The position numbers and the translations under genes are program-made. Below are positions 1 to 5,909 of a DNA stretch of 5,909 nt, in pieces. Under the pieces are notes generated by a model. It was not told where the DNA came from. It made no database searches and saw only the letters and a list, made by a program, of their open reading frames with translations. The number at the start of each line of letters is the position of its first letter. Within the stretch, counting starts at the first letter, position 1. The stretch comes from Beijerinckiaceae bacterium. Its GTDB lineage: Bacteria > Pseudomonadota > Alphaproteobacteria > Rhizobiales > Beijerinckiaceae. The stretch spans positions 1 to 5,909 of the forward strand of contig DAICZI010000132.1 in the NCBI GenBank assembly GCA_027311205.1. The letters are read 5' to 3'.

Positions 1-1048
1 CGAATATCCAGAGGAAGCAGGGGGCAAAGGTCATCCACAGGGTGACTGCGGCACCGGCAAGGCCACCCCAGATGCCGCCCATGCCGCGCAAGGCGGCGAG
101 GTAGCCCACGAACTGGGTGACAAGAATGAGCGGGCCGGGCGTGGTTTCGGCCATGCCGAGGCCATTGAGCATGTCGGAAGGCGACAGCCAGTGATAATGC
201 CCCACCGCCTGCTGAGCGACATAGGCCAGCACGGCATAGGCCCCGCCAAAGGTTACCACCGCCATTTTGCTGAAAAACAGCGCGATCTGTGCATAGACCG
301 TGTGCGGCCCGCCGATCAGCAGGATCAAGGCCACGGGTGCCAGCCAAACCGTCAGCCACAAGGCAGCGACCAGCAGGGCACGGCGGGCCGAGGGCAGCGT
401 ATGTGGCGGCTGGGTTTCCCCGAGCAGGCTTGCGGTATCGGCGGCATCCTGGCCTTCACCCGGCGGCGCGACCCGCGCCACCCCGGCAAGGCCGACACAC
501 CCTGCGGTGAGGATGACAAGCGGAAACGGCAGCGCAAAGACGAAAATCCCGACAAAGGCCAGGGCGGCGATCAGGCGCAGTTGCGTAGTCTTCAGGCTGC
601 GCTTGCCAATGCGGATGAGCGCCTCAACGACAACGGCCAGCACCGCCGCTTTCAAGCCGAAAAACATCGCTGCGACGATGCCAACCGCGCCATAAAGCGC
701 ATAGATCACGCTCAGGCCCATAAGGGCGATGACGCCTGGCAAAATGAACAGCCCACCTGCCACCAGCCCACCTTTGGTGCGGTGCATCAGCCAGCCGATA
801 TAGGTGGCGAGTTGCTGCGCTTCGGGGCCGGGCAGCAACATGCAGTAATTCAGCGCGTGCATGAAGCGGCGCTCGGAGATCCAGCGCTTTTCCTCGACAA
901 TAATGCGGTGCATCACCGCAATCTGTCCGGCCGGGCCGCCAAAACTCAAGGCCGCCACCCGCACCCAGACGCCGAGTGCCGCGCGGAAGCTGACGCCATG
1001 GGATGGATCGTCTTGGGACGCGATCATGCGAGACTTTCGTATTTTCAT
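1..1048 (-). CDS. chrA: Chromate transporter ChrA, long-chain type (partial, C-terminus off the left edge)
   Basis: Inner-membrane transporter of the CHR family (Chromate_transp), which exports chromate and gives chromate resistance where tested. I translated the minus strand by hand: 349 codons without a stop, running off the left edge, so the C-terminus is missing. Two homologous halves are visible, as in long-chain ChrA. The N-terminal half has FGGPAGQIAVMH from residue 36 and LLPGPEAQQLATYIGW from residue 71. The C-terminal half has the matching TFGGAYAVLAYV (F267) and ETTPGPL (301-307). A hydrophilic linker rich in P, E, Q and D lies near residues 200-225, between hydrophobic segments. 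The start is uncertain: the ATG at 1048 gives MKIRKSRM, but an in-frame ATG at 1027 (M8) is equally possible, and neither has a strong Shine-Dalgarno. It lies 186 bp beyond the S4 gene on the same strand, so it is probably a separate unit. The family is clear; whether the substrate is chromate is inferred from homology. Confidence 0.93.
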   Translation of the reverse strand, partial: MKIRKSRMIASQDDPSHGVSFRAALGVWVRVAALSFGGPAGQIAVMHRIIVEEKRWISERRFMHALNYCMLLPGPEAQQLATYIGWLMHRTKGGLVAGGLFILPGVIALMGLSVIYALYGAVGIVAAMFFGLKAAVLAVVVEALIRIGKRSLKTTQLRLIAALAFVGIFVFALPFPLVILTAGCVGLAGVARVAPPGEGQDAADTASLLGETQPPHTLPSARRALLVAALWLTVWLAPVALILLIGGPHTVYAQIALFFSKMAVVTFGGAYAVLAYVAQQAVGHYHWLSPSDMLNGLGMAETTPGPLILVTQFVGYLAALRGMGGIWGGLAGAAVTLWMTFAPCFLWIF

Positions 1049-1079
1049 GGCATGATAGCTTGGGAATAAAGCCATGCAA
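1046..1079 (-). promoter_or_regulatory. Weak candidate promoter for chrA
   Basis: On the minus strand TTGCAT (1079-1074) and TATCAT (1057-1052) are separated by 16 bp and resemble sigma-70 -35 and -10 boxes. Transcription would begin around 1045, inside the first codons of the longer chrA reading, which would favour the internal ATG at 1027 as the true start. This is pattern matching only. Such boxes arise often by chance, and alphaproteobacterial promoters are degenerate. Confidence 0.25.
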
Positions 1080-1100
1080 GTGCTATGACCTGCTGCCCTT

Positions 1101-1174
1101 GCGCCGGGCATGGCGACGAAGCAATCCGTGAGTTTCCGTAAATCCGTGGATTGCTTGCCGGCGCTCGGAATGAC
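1101..1174. repeat. Intergenic hairpin / palindromic repeat element
   Basis: An inverted repeat fills the middle of the S4-chrA gap. The inner stem is a perfect 9 bp, AAGCAATCC (1119-1127) with GGATTGCTT (1148-1156), around a 20-nt loop. An outer 7-bp pair, GCGCCGG (1101-1107) with CCGGCGC (1158-1164), extends it, leaving 11 unpaired nt on the left and 1 nt on the right. The loop side carries an 8-bp direct repeat, AATCCGTG, at 1123-1130 and 1141-1148. Read on the minus strand, the element starts GTCATTCCGAGCG and contains GGATTGCTTCGTCG. This closely resembles the dispersed 'GTCATTGCGAG...GGATTGCTTCGTC' palindromes I know from alphaproteobacterial intergenic DNA. There is no T-run after either arm, so it is not a typical intrinsic terminator. 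Copy number cannot be judged from one window. Confidence 0.6.
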
Positions 1175-1234
1175 AGAAGTTTTACGTAATATAAATAACG
1201 CCATTCCAGCGGCGCAAGCTTTATGCAGTGAGAT

Positions 1235-1516
1235 TTATTGCGGAATATCACCGGCGCGTGCAGTCAAATCTTCATAGAGCAAATGCGCCTCAACATACGG
1301 CCCGCGCCTTGTTCCGGGGTCAAGCACCTTGAGCACCAGAACCTGGCGCTCCAGCGCAATGGTGAGCACGTCGCCAGGGCTGATGATTTTGGCGGGCTGA
1401 TCGGTCTTGTGGCCATTGATCCGCACATGGCCCTCGCCCACAAGCCTGGCTGCAAGGGTGCGTGATTTCAGGATGCGGGCGAACCAGAGCCATTTATCGA
1501 GGCGCTGGCCGTGCAT
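1235..1516 (-). CDS. Short S4-domain RNA-binding protein, Hsp15 (HslR)-like
   Basis: A 93-residue protein that is almost entirely an S4 RNA-binding domain. It has RLDKWLWFAR at residues 5-14, a conserved basic helix (LKSRTLAARLV), VRINGH at 31-36 and GDVLTI at 48-53. Hsp15 of E. coli binds stalled 50S subunits carrying peptidyl-tRNA and helps recycle them, and a similar ribosome-rescue role is likely here. E. coli Hsp15 is about 133 residues with a long basic C-terminal tail. This protein stops soon after the LLYEDL segment and lacks that tail, so ribosome binding may differ. The ATG at 1516 lies only 3 nt past the lpdA stop and I see no Shine-Dalgarno before it, so translation probably depends on coupling to lpdA. 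The stop is TAA at 1237-1235. The domain is certain; the exact function is inferred. Confidence 0.9.
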   Translation of the reverse strand: MHGQRLDKWLWFARILKSRTLAARLVGEGHVRINGHKTDQPAKIISPGDVLTIALERQVLVLKVLDPGTRRGPYVEAHLLYEDLTARAGDIPQ

Positions 1517-1519
1517 GGT

Positions 1520-2929
<1,410 letters not shown>

Positions 2930-2937
2930 GGCTCTAG

Positions 2938-2942
2938 CCCTC
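2938..2942 (-). promoter_or_regulatory. Ribosome binding site of lpdA
   Basis: GAGGG on the minus strand lies 8 nt before the ATG at 2929, in the 26-bp gap after the patatin stop (2958-2956). It fixes the lpdA start and suggests lpdA is translated independently, unlike the S4 gene behind it. Confidence 0.7.
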
Positions 2943-2955
2943 GAATTTGTGGCGC

Positions 2956-4059
2956 TCAGGCGAGTTTTTTGGGTTTGCTTGGCAAAGCCGGAACGGTACG
3001 CTCCATATTGCCGCCCGAATAGGCCTCGCGCAAATCCAGCGTGCCGCGTTTGCCTAAATCCGCGTAATGCGCGGCCAGAAACGCCTTGGCGGCATCGCGG
3101 CCCAAATCACGCAATTCCAGCAAAAACGGCCAAGCGCTGTTGAGCTTGGTGGCGGCGGAATATTTTGCCAGAGCCTTGCCGCCATCGATGCGGTGCACAA
3201 AGGAGCGCCGGTAATCGCCTTCCGGCAATTTGCCCTCATCAAGCAGGCGGTTGACAAAATCAACAGCGCGGAACTCGCGCAGCAGCGCACCATTAAAGGT
3301 GATTTCGTTGATGCGGTTCTGGATGTCGCGGGCGGTTTTGGGCACTTCATCGCGCTCGACCGGGTTGACCTGCACCAGCATGATGTCTTGCGCGCTTGCC
3401 TGATAAAACAGCGGATAGAGTGCCGGATTACCCATATAACCGCCATCCCAATAGGGCACGTCGTCGATCACCACCGCCTGAAACAGATAAGGCAGGCAGG
3501 CGGAGGCCAGCAGGTGATGGACTGTCATCTCCTCGCCGTGGAAAATCTTGATTTTGCCGGTCTGCACATTGGTGGCGGAAATGAACAATTTCATGTGGGT
3601 GCAAGAACGCACCTTCTTGAAATCAATCATCTTTACGAGATGGTCGCGCAGTGGATTGATGTCGAGCGGATTGAACTGATAGGGGCTGGCGTAGTGGGTG
3701 AGGAGATCAGCAAACAGATAGAGTGGGCTGTCCTCATAGGATGCACCCGAGAAAACCTCCTCGAACACCCGCCGCGCCGCGCCGTTCAGGGTGCCATCAT
3801 CGCTGATGGAATGCCAGAAATGGTGCAGCTTTTCGCGGGCGCCCTTGCGGCCATTTTCCAGATAGCCCTCGGCCAGCACCACGGCGTTCATCGCGCCAGC
3901 GCTGCAACCTGAAATCGCCTCGATATCAAGCCGGTCGTCTTCCAGGATCTTGTCGAGCACGCCCCAGGTGAACGCGCCATGCGCCCCGCCACCCTGCAAA
4001 GCCAGCGAGATTTTCTTCTCGCCGTTCCAGTTGATGGCTTTCTCTCGTGAAGAAGTCAT
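2956..4059 (-). CDS. Patatin-like phospholipase / acyl hydrolase
   Basis: Member of the bacterial patatin family: Ser-Asp dyad lipid acyl hydrolases that cleave phospholipids or other acyl esters. With the start at 4059 it is 367 residues. The oxyanion-hole motif GGGAHG is at 23-28. The nucleophile elbow is G-C-S-A-G at 51-55 (Ser53), and the catalytic Asp is in DGGY (Asp205). [10 protein letters not shown] at 185-194 is also typical. There is no signal peptide or membrane segment, and the C-terminus is basic (PSKPKKLA), so it should be cytosolic, perhaps membrane-peripheral. A longer reading from 4131 would overlap the bdhA 3' end by 62 bp. I prefer 4059 because GAGGG overlaps the bdhA stop and sits 7 nt before this ATG. 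It lies 10 bp after bdhA, so the two are surely cotranscribed. The true substrate is unknown; phospholipid, a PHB-related ester or another acyl ester are all open. Confidence 0.92.
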   Translation of the reverse strand: MTSSREKAINWNGEKKISLALQGGGAHGAFTWGVLDKILEDDRLDIEAISGCSAGAMNAVVLAEGYLENGRKGAREKLHHFWHSISDDGTLNGAARRVFEEVFSGASYEDSPLYLFADLLTHYASPYQFNPLDINPLRDHLVKMIDFKKVRSCTHMKLFISATNVQTGKIKIFHGEEMTVHHLLASACLPYLFQAVVIDDVPYWDGGYMGNPALYPLFYQASAQDIMLVQVNPVERDEVPKTARDIQNRINEITFNGALLREFRAVDFVNRLLDEGKLPEGDYRRSFVHRIDGGKALAKYSAATKLNSAWPFLLELRDLGRDAAKAFLAAHYADLGKRGTLDLREAYSGGNMERTVPALPSKPKKLA

Positions 4060-4066
4060 CGGGCGA

Positions 4067-4071
4067 CCCTC
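4067..4071 (-). promoter_or_regulatory. Ribosome binding site deciding the patatin start
   Basis: GAGGG overlaps the TGA stop of bdhA (4072-4070) and precedes the ATG at 4059 by 7 nt. This supports the shorter 367-residue patatin product and suggests translational coupling to bdhA. Confidence 0.7.
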
Positions 4072-4855
4072 ATTCTGCCGTCCACCCGCCGTCGATCGAT
4101 AAATTGGCCCCGGTGATGTTGCAGGCGGCATCCGTGGTCAGGAACAGAGCGAGCGCCGCTACCTGATCAACTGTCACAAACTGCTTGGTGGGCTGGGCGG
4201 CCAGCAGCACGTCATGCATCACCTGCTCTTTGGTCATGTTGCGGGCCTTCATGGTGTCGGGGATCTGCTTTTCGACGAGCGGTGTCCAGACGTAGCCGGG
4301 CGAGATGCAATTGGCGGTGATGCCATCGGTGGCAACTTCCAGTGCCACGGTCTTGGTCAGGCCATTGAGGCCATGCTTGGCGGTGACATAGGCCGACTTG
4401 AACGGCGAGGCGACCTTGGAATGAGCCGAAGCTGTGTTGATGATGCGGCCCCATTTGCGGGCCTTCATGCCGGGAATGGCGGTGCGAATGGCGTGAAACG
4501 CCGCAGAAAGGTTGATAGCGATGATCGCATCCCAGCTTGCGGGCGGAAAATTCTCGATGGGGTCAACATGCTGGATACCGGCATTGTTGACCAGCACATC
4601 CACCGCGCCGAGTTTGGCCTCGCAATCCTTGACCATCGCAACAATCTGGTCGGGTTTGGTCATGTCGGCGCTTGAATAAACGCATTTCACGCCAAAATCG
4701 CTCTCGATCTTGGCGCGCTCGACCTCAATGGCCGCCTGATCGCCGAGACCGTTGATCATGATATGGGCTCCGTCCTGGGCAAAAGCCCGTGCAATGCATA
4801 GGCCAATGCCTGAAGTTGAGCCGGTAACCAGAGCAACGCGGTTTTTCAGAGACAT
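4070..4855 (-). CDS. bdhA: D-3-hydroxybutyrate dehydrogenase (short-chain dehydrogenase/reductase)
   Basis: Cytosolic NAD-dependent enzyme that interconverts D-3-hydroxybutyrate and acetoacetate, the step that returns the PHB monomer to central metabolism. The 261-residue length is normal for classical SDRs. The nucleotide-binding TGSTSGIG is at 11-18 and NNAG at 90-93. The catalytic tetrad is N115, S143, Y156 and K160. Residues that bind the substrate carboxylate in the Pseudomonas fragi enzyme, as I recall it (Gln94, His144, Lys152, Gln196), appear here one position later as Q95, H145, K153 and Q197. This argues for true 3-hydroxybutyrate dehydrogenase rather than a generic SDR. The C-terminal SIDGGWTAE is also typical. 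The start at 4855 has AAGGA 8 nt upstream. It is the first gene of the four-gene minus-strand unit and is divergent from the cobW-like gene. Confidence 0.93.
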   Translation of the reverse strand: MSLKNRVALVTGSTSGIGLCIARAFAQDGAHIMINGLGDQAAIEVERAKIESDFGVKCVYSSADMTKPDQIVAMVKDCEAKLGAVDVLVNNAGIQHVDPIENFPPASWDAIIAINLSAAFHAIRTAIPGMKARKWGRIINTASAHSKVASPFKSAYVTAKHGLNGLTKTVALEVATDGITANCISPGYVWTPLVEKQIPDTMKARNMTKEQVMHDVLLAAQPTKQFVTVDQVAALALFLTTDAACNITGANLSIDGGWTAE

Positions 4856-4863
4856 GGGAGAAA

Positions 4864-4868
4864 TCCTT
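4864..4868 (-). promoter_or_regulatory. Ribosome binding site of bdhA
   Basis: AAGGA on the minus strand lies 8 nt before the ATG at 4855, a good Shine-Dalgarno with ideal spacing that confirms the bdhA start. Confidence 0.7.
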
Positions 4869-4972
4869 TTATTGGAGGGAAAATTCGGCGGGCATCAGGG
4901 GGAAATGCGGTCAGCAAATTCAGGCGCAACCAGCATGCGGCGTGCCATGGGGGCTCTTTTCGATCTCATTTC

Positions 4973-4983
4973 TTGCAGTGCAA
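4973..4983. promoter_or_regulatory. Candidate operator palindrome TTGCA-G-TGCAA
   Basis: TTGCAGTGCAA is a perfect inverted repeat with 5-bp arms and one central base. It sits about 117 bp before the bdhA start and about 122 bp before the cobW-like start. TGC-rich palindromes of this general form are associated with PhaR, the alphaproteobacterial repressor of PHB-granule genes, and bdhA belongs to that metabolism. The match is from memory and the site is short, so regulator identity and direction of control are inference. Confidence 0.4.
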
Positions 4984-5091
4984 CAATTTGGCGGCTGATT
5001 CAAGCCTTGTCGCCAATGCCGCCAGCGCTTATCTCGTCAATGTGATGGCAGGCACACTTTTGGCCTGCATGGACTTCGTGACAACACTGTG

Positions 5092-5097
5092 AAGGAG
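5092..5097 (+). promoter_or_regulatory. Ribosome binding site of the cobW-like gene
   Basis: AAGGAG lies 8 nt before the GTG at 5106. This near-perfect Shine-Dalgarno establishes the GTG as the start. Confidence 0.8.
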
Positions 5098-5105
5098 CGC
5101 CGCCC

Positions 5106-5909
5106 GTGGCCGACAAAATTCCCGTGACCGTGCTCACCGGCTATCTTGGTGCCGGCAAGACGACCTTGCTCAACCGCATCCTTTCCGAGCCGCACGGCAA
5201 GAAATATGCGGTCATTGTCAATGAGTTCGGTGAAATAGGCATCGACTATGACCTGATTGTCGGGGCCGACGAGGAAATTTTCGAGATGAACAACGGCTGC
5301 ATCTGCTGCACCGTGCGTGGTGATCTCATCCGCATCATCGAGGGCCTGATGAAGCGCAAGGGCCGGTTTGACGCCATTATCGTTGAAACCACCGGGCTTG
5401 CCGACCCCGCACCGGTTGCCCAGACATTCTTCGTTGATCAGGACGTGCAGGAAAAGGCCCGGCTTGATGCGGTTGTCACGGTAGCCGACGCCAAATTTCT
5501 GGCAACACAACTGAAAGATTCACCGGAAGCCAAAAACCAGATCGCCTTTGCCGACGTGATTGTGCTCAACAAGCAGGATCTGGTGAGCCCCGCCGAAATG
5601 CGGCTGATCGAGGCGCGTATTCGGGCGATCAACCCCTATGCCAAGCTGCACAAAACTTCGCGCTGCGATGTCGCGCTGGATGCCGTGCTCGGGCGCAATG
5701 CCTTTGATCTTGATCGCATTCTCGATCTGGAGCCGGAATTTCTCGAGGTGGGCGAGGAGGATCACGACCATCACCACCATGATCATGACCAGCACCGGGT
5801 ACCAGAGGCTGTCATCTCAGACTATGAGTTCGGTCCGATGGGGACGATAAAGCGAAAGCCAATGATCAGCATGAATCCCAAAATTCCACTGACCTCAACC
5901 ACAAGGATC
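5106..5909 (+). CDS. CobW/COG0523-family GTPase, putative metal chaperone (open at the right edge, abnormal end)
   Basis: P-loop GTPase of the G3E family, whose members deliver metals (zinc, cobalt for B12, nickel) to target proteins. I translated 268 codons from the GTG at 5106 and found no stop before the window ends. The Walker A motif GYLGAGKT is at 12-19. The family metal-binding CxCC is in GCICCTV (C65, C67, C68). ETTGLADP is at 94-101, and the guanine-specificity NKQD is at 155-158. A His/Asp-rich metal-binding stretch spans 219-230 (nine residues from H220 are H or D, then Q and H). In this family such a stretch normally sits before a C-terminal CobW_C domain. Here the residues after 230 look nothing like that domain and local GC falls. 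Truncation, a sequence junction or an assembly error are possible. The subgroup and metal cannot be decided from sequence; zinc is the commonest for His-rich members. Confidence 0.9.
   Translation, partial: MADKIPVTVLTGYLGAGKTTLLNRILSEPHGKKYAVIVNEFGEIGIDYDLIVGADEEIFEMNNGCICCTVRGDLIRIIEGLMKRKGRFDAIIVETTGLADPAPVAQTFFVDQDVQEKARLDAVVTVADAKFLATQLKDSPEAKNQIAFADVIVLNKQDLVSPAEMRLIEARIRAINPYAKLHKTSRCDVALDAVLGRNAFDLDRILDLEPEFLEVGEEDHDHHHHDHDQHRVPEAVISDYEFGPMGTIKRKPMISMNPKIPLTSTTRI
5822..5908 (-). other. Possible C-terminal fragment of a hydrophobic protein, opposite strand
   Basis: The minus strand is open from the right edge to a TAG at 5824-5822 and encodes 28 residues. It begins [18 protein letters not shown] and ends IVPIGPNS, which resembles the last transmembrane segment of a membrane protein. 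It overlaps exactly the part of the cobW-like frame that no longer resembles the family. The fragment is too short to name, and hydrophobic antisense frames can arise by chance. It is listed because it may be the real coding strand at the right end. Confidence 0.3.

Larger units (their letters stand above)
4856..5105. promoter_or_regulatory. Divergent promoter region between bdhA and the cobW-like gene
   Basis: These 250 bp separate two divergently transcribed genes and should hold promoters for both. I see ribosome binding sites at both ends and one perfect palindrome (4973-4983) near the centre. I find no convincing -35/-10 pair in either direction. I also find no AT-rich palindrome of the type expected for a Zur site, which might otherwise be looked for beside a COG0523 gene. 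Confidence 0.6.

Noticed and set aside
191..1069. 292-codon open frame on the plus strand
   Set aside because: It lies entirely antisense to chrA, whose minus-strand translation carries both family repeats. The plus product is rich in H, Q, R, D and G, as expected from reading high-GC codons backwards.
1101..1174. Hairpin as a rho-independent terminator
   Set aside because: The stem is broken by an 11-nt bulge, the loop is 20 nt, and no T-run follows either arm.
1045..1251. 68-codon minus-strand frame across the S4-chrA gap
   Set aside because: It overlaps the end of the S4 gene and translates the hairpin repeat. It has no domain and no ribosome binding site.
3067..3912. 281-codon open frame on the plus strand
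   Set aside because: It is antisense to the patatin gene, which has an intact Ser-Asp dyad and a ribosome binding site. The plus product is a mirror artefact of GC-rich codon use.
4060..4131. N-terminal 24-residue extension of the patatin protein
   Set aside because: It would overlap bdhA coding sequence. The ATG at 4059 has its own well-placed GAGGG, and the extension (P, G and R rich) looks like an out-of-frame reading of bdhA.
4752..5045. 97-codon plus-strand frame across the bdhA 5' end
   Set aside because: The first third is antisense to bdhA and the rest is intergenic with no ribosome binding site or recognisable motif.
5520..5795. Minus-strand 91-codon frame starting with a Met/Val-rich hydrophobic stretch
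   Set aside because: The hydrophobic start is the reverse reading of the His/Asp codons of the cobW-like gene and the rest is antisense to its GTPase domain.

Overview
The window looks like chromosomal DNA of an alphaproteobacterium, probably Rhizobiales-like. The evidence is moderately high GC with strong third-position GC bias, alphaproteobacterial-looking protein sequences (ChrA, BdhA, dihydrolipoyl dehydrogenase), and an intergenic palindrome with GGATTGCTT arms of the kind scattered through many alphaproteobacterial genomes. The genus cannot be fixed from this sequence alone.

Layout, left to right. (1) Positions 1-1048, minus strand: a long-chain chromate transporter (ChrA), open at the left edge with 349 residues visible. 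(2) Positions 1049-1234: a 186-bp intergenic gap holding a hairpin repeat and a weak candidate chrA promoter. (3) Positions 1235-4855, minus strand: four tightly spaced genes, read from the right as 3-hydroxybutyrate dehydrogenase (bdhA), a patatin-like phospholipase/acyl hydrolase, dihydrolipoyl dehydrogenase (lpdA) and a short Hsp15-like S4 RNA-binding protein. Gaps are 10, 26 and 3 bp, so one transcript is likely. (4) Positions 4856-5105: a divergent intergenic region with a perfect TTGCA-G-TGCAA palindrome and clear Shine-Dalgarno sites at both ends. (5) Positions 5106-5909, plus strand: a CobW/COG0523-family metal-trafficking GTPase, open at the right edge. Its sequence stops looking like the family just after a His-rich stretch.

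How the genes may work together (inference): BdhA oxidises 3-hydroxybutyrate, the monomer of the storage polymer PHB, to acetoacetate and makes NADH. The patatin protein is an intracellular lipid or ester hydrolase. LpdA is the E3 subunit of 2-oxoacid dehydrogenase complexes. The four-gene unit is therefore plausibly concerned with carbon-store or lipid turnover feeding acetyl-CoA/TCA metabolism. The S4 protein may simply be a translationally coupled passenger. The palindrome upstream of bdhA could be the operator of a PHB-responsive regulator such as PhaR.

I see no clear sign of a new defence system, CRISPR array, IS element or RNA gene. Most of the window is ordinary core metabolism. The points most worth a second look are the abnormal right end of the cobW-like gene, with a hydrophobic reading frame on the opposite strand; the bdhA-patatin-lpdA-S4 arrangement; the bdhA/cobW palindrome; and the hairpin repeat before chrA.
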